NCBI GenBank assembly: GCA_035629935.1 | Contig: DASQLQ010000048.1 | Coordinates: forward strand, 9,361 to 73,360 | Length of the DNA: 64,000 nt | DNA from: DASQLQ01 sp035629935 | GTDB taxonomy: Bacteria > Actinomycetota > CADDZG01 > WHSQ01 | Reading direction: 5' to 3' | Part shown: positions 26,996 to 36,469 of the stretch, one piece after another | Layout of the letters: each line of letters begins with the position of its first letter | Numbering within the stretch: position 1 is the first letter of the stretch | Position numbers and translations under genes: made by a program | Notes under the pieces: generated by a model | What the model saw: the letters and a program-made list of their open reading frames with translations, nothing else | What the model was told of the DNA's origin: nothing | Database searches by the model: none

Positions 26996-28126
26996 TCAGG
27001 ACAAATCGGCTTCCTCTTCAGTTGCGTCGCCCTTCCACTCACCCGAGTAACCGGCAAGAACCGCGGGGATCAAAAGCAGAGGGATCGCTAGGACCCTGAA
27101 GAGCTCCTTGGGATAGAGAAGCTGCCACCACGATAAGGCAGACACGATCGCGACGAATCCAAGAAAGATCATGTCGATGGGAGTTCGCGCCCGGAACGCC
27201 CGCACCGCAGCGAAAACGATCGCCAAGGCCACGACCAGGACCAAGCAGAGACTGAGGATCCCGATCTGGTTCTGATCGAAACCCGCGCTCGAAAGCACGG
27301 CGGCTCGAAACATCGTGTCCAAGTAGCCGATGCCTGGTGAGTCCACCAGCCAGGGTTGAGCGAAGGGCCATTCCCCAAAGACTCCGTACAGATACACCCA
27401 CCAGATCCCTAGCGGGAGGAGCGTCGACCCCAGCAAGAGGACGTCGGCTCTACGCGTCGACCATGCCCGGTCTCCTCGAGTCAGCTCCCAGATCAGAAGC
27501 CCGATGGGTACGGCGATGAATAGCTCTTTCACTAGACAGAGGAGCGCTAGCAAAGCTGCGGCGACCACGTGACGGCGGTGGAACCACGCGAGAAGCCCCA
27601 GTGCCATCAACGCCGCGCTGAAGGGCTCACTGGTATCGAGCGTGGTCCCGATAAGTATTCCTGGATTCAACGCGATCGCCATCCCGGACAGGGCGGGCCA
27701 GTCGAACAACACGGCGAGTCGGCTAACGGCATATCCGGCTATCGCCAAACTGATCAGATTGAGACCAACGAGGGTAAGCGGAAGGGCCGACGCTCGGCCA
27801 AAAGTGAAGAACCCAGACACCCACGCATAGCCTGCCCGCCCATACCGATAAGCGGGGTAATCGATCAGGTCATGATGTGTTCCGCTCGCAATTGGATCGA
27901 TGGCGATCGTGTACGCATAGACGCCGTCATAATGCCCTTCTGGAAGTAAGACGAAGTCCTCGTCGAAACCGCGTGCCACCGCTGCCATCGGTTCCAAGGG
28001 ATCCATCCGAACCAAGGCAGAAACGTTGCCACCATGGATGGAAATGACGAACATCACGGCAACTATTCCAGCGGTAAATGCCACGATGCCGCATAGGAGC
28101 GCTACATAGAAGTTGTCTTTCTTCAT
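26996..28126 (-). CDS. Polytopic membrane protein, possibly GT-C glycosyltransferase-like
   Basis: A 376-aa protein with about nine or ten hydrophobic segments. After the first segment a long extracytoplasmic loop contains LLPEGHYDGVYAYTIAIDPI and IDYPAYRYGRAGYAWVSGFF, reminiscent of GT-C-type glycosyltransferases acting on lipid-linked sugars; this is inference. It sits in reverse between pup and prcB, which are normally adjacent. Sampled 60-base lines at 28021 and 27721 contain 28 and 32 G+C, against 37 in prcB at 28801, a hint of separate origin. ATG at 28126 is chosen; a longer in-frame start would run antisense into prcB. Confidence 0.82.
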   Translation of the reverse strand: MKKDNFYVALLCGIVAFTAGIVAVMFVISIHGGNVSALVRMDPLEPMAAVARGFDEDFVLLPEGHYDGVYAYTIAIDPIASGTHHDLIDYPAYRYGRAGYAWVSGFFTFGRASALPLTLVGLNLISLAIAGYAVSRLAVLFDWPALSGMAIALNPGILIGTTLDTSEPFSAALMALGLLAWFHRRHVVAAALLALLCLVKELFIAVPIGLLIWELTRGDRAWSTRRADVLLLGSTLLPLGIWWVYLYGVFGEWPFAQPWLVDSPGIGYLDTMFRAAVLSSAGFDQNQIGILSLCLVLVVALAIVFAAVRAFRARTPIDMIFLGFVAIVSALSWWQLLYPKELFRVLAIPLLLIPAVLAGYSGEWKGDATEEEADLS

Positions 28127-28140
28127 ATGGTCTCCAGCAT

Positions 28141-28159
28141 AGGAGAAGGGAATTCCTTG
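28141..28159 (+). promoter_or_regulatory. Ribosome binding site and TTG start of prcB
   Basis: AGGAGAAGGG at 28141-28150 is spaced correctly for the TTG at 28157. The in-frame ATG at 28127 lies upstream of this site, directly abutting the divergent gene's start (CATATG), and has no Shine-Dalgarno of its own, so TTG is the better start. Confidence 0.55.
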
Positions 28160-29077
28160 TCTGATAAAGGCAGCGACGAGCCGGTGCGCGACCCAACCAC
28201 CATCGACTATCTTCGTCACGTGGATCAGACCGATAGCAACCCTGCCAAGGATTTCTTGCGCCTTCCCGTGCACGGACCGGGATCGTCGTTCTCAGAGCTC
28301 CTCAAAGCCCACGCTCAACCTCGAGATCCCCTCGTCACCACTAGGTTGGAAGTGCCCGAAGGCACGACCGTCCTTGCTCTGCGATACGCGGACGGAGTCA
28401 TCGTGGCCGGCGATCGAAGAGCGACGGAAGGTTTCCAGATAGCGCATCGTTCGATCGAGAAGGTGTTCGCCGCGGATGACATGTCCGCAGTGGCGATCGC
28501 GGGGGCCGCTGGACCGGCCGTCGAGATGGTCCGTCTGTTCCAAACAGAGCTCGAGCACTACGAGAAGGTCGAGGGGGAGAGACTGACCCTCGAGGGCAAA
28601 GCCAACAAACTCAGCCAGATGATCCGTGCCAACCTGCCCGCAGCGATGCAGGGCCTGGTCGTCATCCCGTTGTTCGCCGGTTACGACGAGAGCCGGGCGG
28701 AGGGTCGGATCTTCAAATACGACGTCACCGGCGGTCGTTACGAGGAAGACGACTATCACGCGACGGGCTCGGGTGGGAAAGACGCCCGCTCGAGTCTGAA
28801 GAAGCGTTTCCGGCACGGCCTCGGCCGTGAGGAAGCGGTGACTATCGCTATCGAAGCACTCTTCGACGCGGCAGACGAGGACGTGGGCACCGGGGGACCC
28901 GACCTCATGCGGGGTATCTATCCGACGGTGGCGGCCATATCGTCCGAAGGCATGGTCGAGCTGCCCGAGGAGACCATCAGGCTGTCGTTCGAAAGGCTCA
29001 TGGCAGCGAGGTCTGACGAGATGACTACATCGGCCACGCATCCCGTTGATGTCCGGCGGCCGCGCGAGGAGGAATAG
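28157..29077 (+). CDS. prcB: 20S proteasome beta subunit PrcB
   Basis: Catalytic subunit of the proteasome core. A propeptide of about 69 residues (from the TTG start) is cut before the active-site threonine in PEG-TTVLALRYADGVIVAGDR, leaving the N-terminal nucleophile; the lysine-equivalent region is KVFAADDMSAVAIAGAAGP. GTGGPDLMRGIYPTVAAIS is a conserved beta-subunit segment. The gene runs divergently from the membrane-protein gene and overlaps the GTG of prcA by one base. Confidence 0.95.
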   Translation: MSDKGSDEPVRDPTTIDYLRHVDQTDSNPAKDFLRLPVHGPGSSFSELLKAHAQPRDPLVTTRLEVPEGTTVLALRYADGVIVAGDRRATEGFQIAHRSIEKVFAADDMSAVAIAGAAGPAVEMVRLFQTELEHYEKVEGERLTLEGKANKLSQMIRANLPAAMQGLVVIPLFAGYDESRAEGRIFKYDVTGGRYEEDDYHATGSGGKDARSSLKKRFRHGLGREEAVTIAIEALFDAADEDVGTGGPDLMRGIYPTVAAISSEGMVELPEETIRLSFERLMAARSDEMTTSATHPVDVRRPREEE

Positions 29078-29760
29078 TGCCGGTTCCTTACTACGTCTCG
29101 CCCGAGCAGCTGATGCGCGACAAGGCCGACTACGCGCGCAAAGGCATCGCTCGCGGCAAGTCCGTGATCGTGCTCGAGTACACCGATGGGATCCTGTTCA
29201 TAGCGGAGAATCCTTCCGCGACGTTGCACAAGATCTCCGAGATCTACGACCGCATCGCTTTCGCCGGCGTTGGGAAGTTCAACGAGTTCGAGCAGTTGCG
29301 CATCGGCGGCATCCGGTTGAGCGACCTCAAGGGATATTCGTATTCGCGTGAGGATGTAACGGCGAAGGCACTGGCGAACGCCTATTCGCAGACCTTGGGG
29401 AACATCTTCACGGCCGAGCTGAAGCCGTACGAGTGCGAGATCCTCGTCGCTTCCGTGGGCAATACGACGGACGAGAACGAGCTGTTCCACATCCTCTACG
29501 ACGGTTCCGTGACGGATAGGCAGGAATGGGTCGCGATGGGCGGTCAGGCGGAGGCCCTCGGCGCCTACCTGAAGGAGCAGTATCCGGATTCGACGCCGGA
29601 TCTGAAGAACGCCCTGATGGTGGGCGGGAGCGCTCTGGGCTCGGTCGGGGAGGCTTCTTCCCCCTCGGTCGAACAGCTCGAGATCGCCGTTCTGGATAGA
29701 ACGCGACCGCGCCGCAAGTTCCGTCGTCTAACGGATGACGAGGTCAAAAAGCTCCTCTGA
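29077..29760 (+). CDS. prcA: 20S proteasome alpha subunit PrcA
   Basis: Forms the outer rings and gate of the 20S core and docks the ARC tail. N-terminal YYVSPEQLMRDKADYARKGI, then ARGKSVIVLEYTDGILFIAE and KISEIYDRIAFAGVGKFNEF, match actinobacterial PrcA. It has no N-terminal catalytic threonine, as expected. Length is 227 aa. It starts at GTG sharing one base with the prcB TAG, so the two subunits are coupled. Confidence 0.96.
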   Translation: MPVPYYVSPEQLMRDKADYARKGIARGKSVIVLEYTDGILFIAENPSATLHKISEIYDRIAFAGVGKFNEFEQLRIGGIRLSDLKGYSYSREDVTAKALANAYSQTLGNIFTAELKPYECEILVASVGNTTDENELFHILYDGSVTDRQEWVAMGGQAEALGAYLKEQYPDSTPDLKNALMVGGSALGSVGEASSPSVEQLEIAVLDRTRPRRKFRRLTDDEVKKLL

Positions 29761-29788
29761 AGCGTCTCCCCGGTTCTATCCTTGACGG

Positions 29789-31141
29789 GTGGAGAGACGG
29801 ATCTTCGGCACCGAGAACGAATACGGCGTCACCTGCACGTTCAGGGGCCAGCGCCGGCTCAGTCCCGACGAGGTGGCTCGTTACCTGTTCCGCCGAGTCG
29901 TCTCGTGGGGCCGATCCTCGAACGTGTTCCTCGAGAACGGTGCACGTCTCTACCTCGATGTTGGATCGCACCCCGAATACGCGACCCCCGAATGCGACAC
30001 GGTCTACGACCTGGTGGTTCACGACAAGGCGGGGGAACGGATCCTCGAGGGCCTGCTGAAGGCAGCCGAGGCACGTCTCCGCGAAGAAGGCATCTCCGGC
30101 GACATCTATCTCTTCAAGAACAACACCGACTCCGCCGGTAACTCGTACGGAAGTCACGAGAACTATCTCGTATCGCGTTACGGTGAGTTCGGCCGCTTGG
30201 CGGAAGTCATGATCCCGTTCTTCGTCACGCGACAGATCTTCTCGGGGGCCGGGAAGGTTCTTCAAACCGCCCGCGGGGCCCTCTTCTGTATCAGTCAACG
30301 AGCGGAGCACATCTGGGAAGGCGTCTCGTCGGCGACGACGCGGTCGCGCCCCATCATCAACACCCGTGACGAACCGCATGCGGATGCCGAGAAGTACCGG
30401 CGCCTCCACGTGATCGTCGGGGACTCCAACATGAACGAGTGGGCGTCGTACCTGAAGGTAGGTAGCACCGCTCTTCTCCTGCGGATGCTCGAGGAAGGGG
30501 TTCAGGTCCGTGACATGACATTAGAGAACCCGATCAGGGCGATCCGCGAGATCTCGCACGACACGACGTGCAAGCGGAAGGTTCGATTGGCCAATGGGCG
30601 AGAGGCCTCGGCCCTGGATATGCAGAAGGAGTACCTCGAGAAGGCGCTTCGCTGGGTCGACCAGCGTGACGACCTGGTGTTGAAGGACATCGCAGGGATG
30701 TGGGAGCACGCGCTCACCTGCTTGGAATCCGACCAGGACAGACTAGAACGTCAGGTCGACTGGATCGCCAAGCGCAAGATCATCGAGAGCTACCGCTCGC
30801 GCCACAACATCTCCCTGGCGCACCCACGGATCGCGCACATGGATCTCGCCTACCACGATGTCAATCGCAAGCGCGGCATCTATTACCGGATGGAGGCCCG
30901 GGGGATGGCCGAACGGATGTGTGATGAGTTGGATATCGAGCGAGCCACTCAAGAACCGCCGCAGAGCACTCGGGCGAAACTACGCGGCGAGTTCATCCGG
31001 GCAGCCAAACGCAAACGCCGCGACTTCACCGTCGATTGGGTGCATCTGAAGTTGAACGACCAGGCTCAGCGCACGGTGTTGTGCAAGGACCCGTTCAGGT
31101 CGGTGGACGAGCGCGTCGCCAAGCTGATCGCTTCACTGTAG
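29789..31141 (+). CDS. pafA: Pup-protein ligase PafA
   Basis: ATP-dependent ligase joining the C-terminal Glu of Pup to target lysines. Glutamine-synthetase fold: N-terminal [16 protein letters not shown], catalytic aspartate in [20 protein letters not shown], then [20 protein letters not shown] and [20 protein letters not shown]. At 450 aa it lacks the Dop-specific loop. It starts at GTG, 28 bases after prcA, and is followed 7 bases later by the DUF3866 gene. Confidence 0.97.
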   Translation: MERRIFGTENEYGVTCTFRGQRRLSPDEVARYLFRRVVSWGRSSNVFLENGARLYLDVGSHPEYATPECDTVYDLVVHDKAGERILEGLLKAAEARLREEGISGDIYLFKNNTDSAGNSYGSHENYLVSRYGEFGRLAEVMIPFFVTRQIFSGAGKVLQTARGALFCISQRAEHIWEGVSSATTRSRPIINTRDEPHADAEKYRRLHVIVGDSNMNEWASYLKVGSTALLLRMLEEGVQVRDMTLENPIRAIREISHDTTCKRKVRLANGREASALDMQKEYLEKALRWVDQRDDLVLKDIAGMWEHALTCLESDQDRLERQVDWIAKRKIIESYRSRHNISLAHPRIAHMDLAYHDVNRKRGIYYRMEARGMAERMCDELDIERATQEPPQSTRAKLRGEFIRAAKRKRRDFTVDWVHLKLNDQAQRTVLCKDPFRSVDERVAKLIASL

Positions 31142-31148
31142 TGATCTG

Positions 31149-32231
31149 ATGGCGGCGTTCCGCGAGGGCAAGGTCGTCGAGTTGCTCACAGGTGACGCCC
31201 GCGCTCTCAGGCTGCGCGTTGCACTCGGCACACAAGAGATCGGTTGCGTCGCTTTCCCGTCGATGGTCGGAGAGTTGCACGTGGGGGACCGCGTCGTCGT
31301 CAACACCACGGGCCTGGAGCTCGAGCTCGGGACTGGCGGCGACGGGTTCGTTCTGTGGAACCTCGACGGGGGAGACGTGGAGCCCGGTGAGGGGCACATC
31401 GTGAAACTCCGGTACACGCCCTGGCAGACGGAGGTTCTGGCCGCCGAGGCACAAGAGAGCGAGCACCATCATCTGTTGCGGGACGTCGATTCGATCGACG
31501 GGCTCCCGGTGGTGGCCTGCGGTCTGCACTCGCAGGTTGCCGGGGTCGCAGCGGGTATCAAGGCGGCAGAACCCGGCGCGCGCGTCGCCTATCTGATGAG
31601 CGACGGAGGCTCGCTACCGATCGCGTGGAGTAGGACGATCGCGCGATTGAAGGAGGCAGGTCTCGTCGATGTCACCTGTACCTACGGACACGCGTTCGGC
31701 GGCGATATCGAAGCGGTCAACCTGTTCAGCGGGTTGGCGGCACTCGCAACCGTAGCGAGGCCCACGTGTGTGATCGCGGCGATGGGCCCGGGGGGAGTGG
31801 GCACCGGCACTCGCCTGGGCTTCTCCGGCATCGAGCAGAGCCAAGTGCTGGATGCGACCGGTGCCCTTGGGGGCCGCGGGGTTGCCTGCCTCAGGGTCTC
31901 CTTCTCCGATGCGCGGGAGCGACACCAGGGGATCAGCCACCACTCATTGACGGCTCTGAGGCTCGCCGCCCGCCCGGCGACCATCGTGATCCCGGATCTG
32001 CCCGACGAGGACCGGCGGGACCTGTTGGTGGAGCAATTGGGCGGCGTGGTCAACGCGGGACTGCATGAAGTCGTGACGGCAGATGGTTCATCGGGGCTCG
32101 ATCTCTTGCGACGTACGGGGATCGAGGTGGATTCGATGGGACGCTCCCTAGACGAGTCGACCGAACCATTCCTCGCCGCCGCGGCCGCAGGAGCGGTTGC
32201 TGCAGGGACGGCGCGGCCCCCCCAAGGGTGA
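31149..32231 (+). CDS. DUF3866 family protein
   Basis: Protein of unknown function (360 aa) from a family seen mainly in Actinobacteria and Firmicutes. Family-like segments are FREGKVVELLTGDARALRLR, VGDRVVVNTTGLELELGTGG, IVKLRYTPWQTEVLAAEAQ and MGPGGVGTGTRLGFSGIEQS, plus HQGISHHSLTALRLA. The Gly-rich MGPGGVGTGT suggests a phosphate or nucleotide site, but no biochemistry is known to me. It lies between pafA and pafB in one apparent transcription unit. Confidence 0.85.
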   Translation: MAAFREGKVVELLTGDARALRLRVALGTQEIGCVAFPSMVGELHVGDRVVVNTTGLELELGTGGDGFVLWNLDGGDVEPGEGHIVKLRYTPWQTEVLAAEAQESEHHHLLRDVDSIDGLPVVACGLHSQVAGVAAGIKAAEPGARVAYLMSDGGSLPIAWSRTIARLKEAGLVDVTCTYGHAFGGDIEAVNLFSGLAALATVARPTCVIAAMGPGGVGTGTRLGFSGIEQSQVLDATGALGGRGVACLRVSFSDARERHQGISHHSLTALRLAARPATIVIPDLPDEDRRDLLVEQLGGVVNAGLHEVVTADGSSGLDLLRRTGIEVDSMGRSLDESTEPFLAAAAAGAVAAGTARPPQG

Positions 32232-32276
32232 CGGGGATCACAGCGTTGCCGGTCCGGTGCACGTTGGCTGGGACCG

Positions 32277-33251
32277 ATGACCTACCCTCGTGCGATGCGG
32301 AGGATCGAGCGCTTGATCAATCTCATCGCGGCGCTGTTGGAGACCGCACAGCCCCTCACCAGCAGCCAGATCCGCGAGCGCATCGCCGGATACGACCAGG
32401 AGTCCCAAGATGCGTTCAGGCGGGCTTTCGAGCGGGATAAGGAATCCCTCCGGGCGATAGGGATACCACTCGAGCTGCGCGAGATGGGCCCCTACGGTGA
32501 CGAGCCCGAGGGCTACATCATCCCCAAGGAGAAGTACTACCTCCCGGAGCTGGACCTCGAGCCGCAGGAGCTCGCGGCTCTCCGGATAGCCGCCGGCGCG
32601 GTGCTGGGGGCAGGCGCCCAGGCGACCAGCGGTTTGATGAAGCTCTCCTTGGATCTCCCCGGCGAGAACTGGGATTCCCCTCGTGTCGTGTGGGGGACCG
32701 ACCTTGCGGCGGAGCAGCCCCTGCTCGGCCCCCTTTACGCCTCCGTGACCGAACGCAAGCCGGTGAAGTTCGACTATTCACGCGCCGACGGACCGACCGC
32801 CATGCGCAGTGTGGAGCCTTATGGACTGGTCCACAGGCGAGGCAACTGGTACGTCGTGGGCCGGGACCGGGACAAGGATGCGGTGCGCGCGTTCAAGGTG
32901 TCTCGCATCGGCGGACGGTTGGAGTCGCTGGATGGGACGTATCCGGTCCCCGATGACTTCGACCCCGCATCCCATGTGACCCTCGAGGGATGGGAGATCG
33001 GCGGCGAGGCTTCTGCGGCCACCGTGCGTTTCTCTCCGGAGCTGCGCTGGTGGGCGGAACAGAACCTCAAGCACGCGTCCGTCGAGGGGCCAGATGGAAG
33101 CCTGGATGTCGAACTGCCCGTGTCGAACCCTGATGCGCTGATCTCATGGGTGATCGGATTCTCCGGGAAGGTCGAGATCGTCGCACCTCCCGAGGCGCGC
33201 TCCCGCCTACGTGCCCATCTCGAGGCCGGCCGGGAGGCACTGGGTGTCTGA
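32277..33251 (+). CDS. pafB: WYL-domain transcriptional regulator PafB
   Basis: With PafC forms the PafBC activator of the LexA-independent mycobacterial DNA-damage response. N-terminal winged helix (ERLINLIAALLETAQPLTSS, then QIRERIAGYDQES) and a WYL domain (VEPYGLVHRRGNWYVVGRDR) in 324 aa. Start ATG 32277 is used; ATG 32295 is possible but has no better ribosome site. The stop overlaps pafC by 8 bases. DNA-damage control here is inferred from homology and the pafA linkage. Confidence 0.92.
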   Translation: MTYPRAMRRIERLINLIAALLETAQPLTSSQIRERIAGYDQESQDAFRRAFERDKESLRAIGIPLELREMGPYGDEPEGYIIPKEKYYLPELDLEPQELAALRIAAGAVLGAGAQATSGLMKLSLDLPGENWDSPRVVWGTDLAAEQPLLGPLYASVTERKPVKFDYSRADGPTAMRSVEPYGLVHRRGNWYVVGRDRDKDAVRAFKVSRIGGRLESLDGTYPVPDDFDPASHVTLEGWEIGGEASAATVRFSPELRWWAEQNLKHASVEGPDGSLDVELPVSNPDALISWVIGFSGKVEIVAPPEARSRLRAHLEAGREALGV

Positions 33252-34227
33252 CAAAACACAGTCTGACTCAACACAGGGGAGACTCGGCCGGCGACTGGGA
33301 CGGATCCTGCTGCTTCTTCCGTATGCGATCCAGCATCCCGGCGTGACGGTCGCAGAGTTGGCTCGGAAGTTCGATGTCGACAAGCGAGATCTCCTCGACG
33401 ATCTGCAACTCGTGTTCATGTGCGGACTTCCCGGATACGGGCCCGGCGACCTCATCGATGTCGACCTCGATGAGGATCGTGTTTACGTGCGCATGGCCGA
33501 CTACTTCGCGGCCCCCCTGCGCCTCTCGCCCGCCGAGGCCCTCGCTCTTTATGCCGGTGCAGCCACCTTGGCCGAGCTCCCCGGCATGGAGGAAGCGGAC
33601 GCGCTCAAGAGTGCACTTGGGAAACTTCGCCGCGCCTTGGGCTCCGCCACGGACGGGGACGCATCGACGATCTCCGTCGCGCTCGAGCCCGCTATCGAAG
33701 AGATCATGTTGTCGGTTCGGAGCGCGATCACCGATCGCAAGCAGATCGCCCTCGAATACTTCTCGGCATCGCGCGGGGGTCTTAGCGAACGCACCGTCGA
33801 ACCGTGGGGCCTGATCGCCGCCCTGGGGCGTTGGTACCTGGTCGGCTTCGATCACCTCAGTGGTGAGGAGCGCATGTTCAGGCTCGACCGCATGAAGTCA
33901 GCGGGCGTGCTGGACGAGCCTGCCGAGATCCCAGAGTCATTCGATCCCGAGGCTTATCGCGGGGCATGGCATCCAACGGAGGGCGAGCCCACCATCTCTT
34001 TCGAGATTTCGGCGAACGCGGCTCGCTGGTTCGGCGACTACTACCCGGTCACCAGAGCAACGGAGCTCGACAGCGGGTGGACCGAGATCGAGATGGTCGC
34101 GGGCTCTTCACACTGGGCGGCCACGCTCGTACTGCAGCTCGGTGGCGAGGTCAGGAACGTGCGACCGCCGGAGATCGTGGAACGGGTTCGAGTGCTGGGG
34201 GACGAGCTAGCTCGACGACACGGCTGA
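33244..34227 (+). CDS. pafC: WYL-domain transcriptional regulator PafC
   Basis: Partner of PafB. N-terminal HTH (GRILLLLPYAIQHPGVTVAE, LARKFDVDKRDLLDDLQLVF) and WYL domain (VEPWGLIAALGRWYLVGFDH) in 327 aa. GTG 33244, preceded by GGGAGG, overlaps the pafB stop; an in-frame ATG at 33211 lies inside pafB and is less likely. The 3' end overlaps the convergent histidine-kinase gene by 21 bases. Confidence 0.92.
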   Translation: MSDKTQSDSTQGRLGRRLGRILLLLPYAIQHPGVTVAELARKFDVDKRDLLDDLQLVFMCGLPGYGPGDLIDVDLDEDRVYVRMADYFAAPLRLSPAEALALYAGAATLAELPGMEEADALKSALGKLRRALGSATDGDASTISVALEPAIEEIMLSVRSAITDRKQIALEYFSASRGGLSERTVEPWGLIAALGRWYLVGFDHLSGEERMFRLDRMKSAGVLDEPAEIPESFDPEAYRGAWHPTEGEPTISFEISANAARWFGDYYPVTRATELDSGWTEIEMVAGSSHWAATLVLQLGGEVRNVRPPEIVERVRVLGDELARRHG

Positions 34228-36294
34228 GCCGGTCGAGAACGGATCTTCGTTGTGGGCCACCGCCTGTCCGCGGATGTGAACTACCTCTCCGGCGGCAGGA
34301 CGTTTGGGGATGGTGAACGAGAACGTCGACCCCTTGCCCCAGGTCGACTCGACCCAGATGCGGCCGGCGTGCATGCGGACCAGCTGTGCACACAGATAGA
34401 GGCCGACTCCGGTACCGCCATGCTCGCGAGTGGAGGAGGCGTCTATCTGACGGAACCGCTCGAAGATTCCGGGTATGTCGCTCGACACGATGCCGACGCC
34501 CCTGTCCACGATGTCGATCCGCAACTCCTCACCGTCCTCCGACGCCCGAACGATCACGGGGTCGGGGCCGGACGAGTACTTGAGTGCGTTCTCGATCAGG
34601 TGACGCAGCACGAGGGCCATCTTCGTCTCGTCGCATGGCCACATCAACGGTCGGGGGATCTCGAGGATCGCCTCGCGCTCCTGTTGAAGGCCGATCAGGT
34701 CCTCGGTGACGTCCTGGATGAGTGTGGGGATCTCGACCTGCTCGATACGCAGGCTCGCTTCCCGGGTCTCGATCTGCGAGACGTAGAGAAGGTCCTCGAT
34801 CAGCCTTTCGAGAAGTCCAGCGCGGGCGTCGATCGTCCGTAGTGCCTCCTGCACGTCATCGGCGGAAGCCTTGGCCCCTTTCCGCAGGAAGGTTCGAGCG
34901 AACCCTTTGATGATCGTGAGTGGAGTGCGTAGCTCGTGGCCAATCATGGCGACGAAGTCGCGCTGCTTCTGGGCCATCTCGCGCTCGGCCGACACGTCGT
35001 CGAGCATGAGGATGCGTCCCATCGGGACCCCCGGTAGATGGACGCTCGATATGCGGGCCTTGTAGGTGCGGGGTGGGGAACCTGCATCCACCTCGGCCTG
35101 CAACGCGCCCCCGCTGGTCAGCAGACTCTCGACCCGCTCGTGACCAAGGGCGCCTTGGACGGGATTTCCGGCAGTGAACGTGGCGGAGATCCCGAAAAGG
35201 TGCTCGGCCGCGGCGTTGATCGCTATTACGCGGTCCCGTGCGTCGATCAGCACGATCGGGTTCGGAACGCCGTGGATGATCGCCGACATCTCCGATTCCT
35301 TCTTGCGAACCTCGGCGTGAAGCTCTGCGGCTCCCAGGGCCGTGTTGCACTGTTGCCCGAAAGCGCGGAGGAGGTGCTTGCGATCGCCGGCGACCTCGAG
35401 GTCGGCCCGGGCTACGAGGACCCCGCCGGTTCCCTGTGACGTCCGGAGCCCGAGGGCAACGTACGACGTTGAATCCCATTCGAGGAACGCGATGTCGCCG
35501 CTCTCGACCACGTCTTTTATCTCGGCGACCTCGAGGGCGTCACGGATGGCCTTCTTATCGACCCCTCTGAACACACCGCAGGCGATGCCGCCCGATTCAG
35601 CGTCGAACAGACAGGCGAAGCCGTCGTTCGACCCTGCCAAGCGCGAAGCGCCATCCAATGCGTGTTGCAGCAGGGCGTCGAGGTCGAGCGTGCCGACCAG
35701 GCCCCGGCTCGATTCGACCAATGCCATCAGGTCCGAGGAACGGTGCTCGGCTTGCTCGTGAAGTCTCGTTCGATAGATGAGGCCGGCCGCCTGATCCGCG
35801 AACATCTGGGCCAGTCGAAGGTCTTCCTCGGTGAAGTCGGGGGAACCTGCGGACATCGCCAGGCTGAGCACTCCGATCGATCGCCCCTGAACCCTCAGGG
35901 GAACCACGATGCTGGATGAGATCGGCCGGTGCTTGGGGACGAAGTTGATGAACGAATCCGACTCGACCTGGCCCAGAAGGAGAGGGCGTCCGGTAGCCAG
36001 GACGCGACCGGCGACGCTCTCGCCGACCTTGATCGAATGCCCCACCGGCACCTCGGACGGCAACCCGAATGAGGCTGCGAGGACCAACGTGAGACCGTCG
36101 TCTTCGAGGAGCATGATCGATCCGTGTTGGGCGCTCAGGAGCTCGATCGCAGCGGTGACCATCCTCTGCACGGCGTCGGGCAGGGCGGAGGAGGACGAGG
36201 CGATCTCGCTGACCGTCAGGGCGGCCTCGAGCCCGGCCTTCCACCTCTCGGGGTCCTGGGGGAGCTCCTTACGAACGCGAGCAAATAACGCCAT
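34207..36294 (-). CDS. Soluble sensor histidine kinase with two GAF and one PAS domain
   Basis: Hybrid-free histidine kinase, 695 aa, without transmembrane segments, so a cytosolic sensor. Layout: GAF at about residues 28-175 (GESVAGRVLATGRPLLLG), second GAF-like at 190-325, PAS at about 335-440 (IIHGVPNPIVLIDARDRVIA), HisKA with His453 in MIGHELRTPLTIIKG, and HATPase with N box HLIENALKYS (565-574), DRGVGI (597-602) and GGTGVGL (626-632). No response regulator is adjacent. It is convergent with pafC and overlaps its 3' end. Confidence 0.93.
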   Translation of the reverse strand: MALFARVRKELPQDPERWKAGLEAALTVSEIASSSSALPDAVQRMVTAAIELLSAQHGSIMLLEDDGLTLVLAASFGLPSEVPVGHSIKVGESVAGRVLATGRPLLLGQVESDSFINFVPKHRPISSSIVVPLRVQGRSIGVLSLAMSAGSPDFTEEDLRLAQMFADQAAGLIYRTRLHEQAEHRSSDLMALVESSRGLVGTLDLDALLQHALDGASRLAGSNDGFACLFDAESGGIACGVFRGVDKKAIRDALEVAEIKDVVESGDIAFLEWDSTSYVALGLRTSQGTGGVLVARADLEVAGDRKHLLRAFGQQCNTALGAAELHAEVRKKESEMSAIIHGVPNPIVLIDARDRVIAINAAAEHLFGISATFTAGNPVQGALGHERVESLLTSGGALQAEVDAGSPPRTYKARISSVHLPGVPMGRILMLDDVSAEREMAQKQRDFVAMIGHELRTPLTIIKGFARTFLRKGAKASADDVQEALRTIDARAGLLERLIEDLLYVSQIETREASLRIEQVEIPTLIQDVTEDLIGLQQEREAILEIPRPLMWPCDETKMALVLRHLIENALKYSSGPDPVIVRASEDGEELRIDIVDRGVGIVSSDIPGIFERFRQIDASSTREHGGTGVGLYLCAQLVRMHAGRIWVESTWGKGSTFSFTIPKRPAAGEVVHIRGQAVAHNEDPFSTGSAVSSS

Positions 36295-36469
36295 GTTTTT
36301 CCATCGGCGCCTGGGGGCCGGGGGTTAACAAATCCCCGAAGAATTGCGTAGACGGTTCTCCTAAACCCCACCTCTACCGGGCCGATAACTACGTAGCAGC
36401 AATAGGAGTAGCCGAAGGAAAAGGTGATGGCCTCGGCCATCGGCCGGGAAAAACGGGAGAGGCTCAGAG

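Noticed and set aside
28127..28129. ATG as start of prcB
   Set aside because: It precedes the AGGAGAAGGG ribosome site that fits the TTG at 28157, and abuts the start codon of the divergent gene.
36429..36455. Possible stem-loop terminator with CGGCC/GGCCG arms
   Set aside because: The stem is only five pairs and no T-run follows; it is in the leader of the zinc-ribbon gene.
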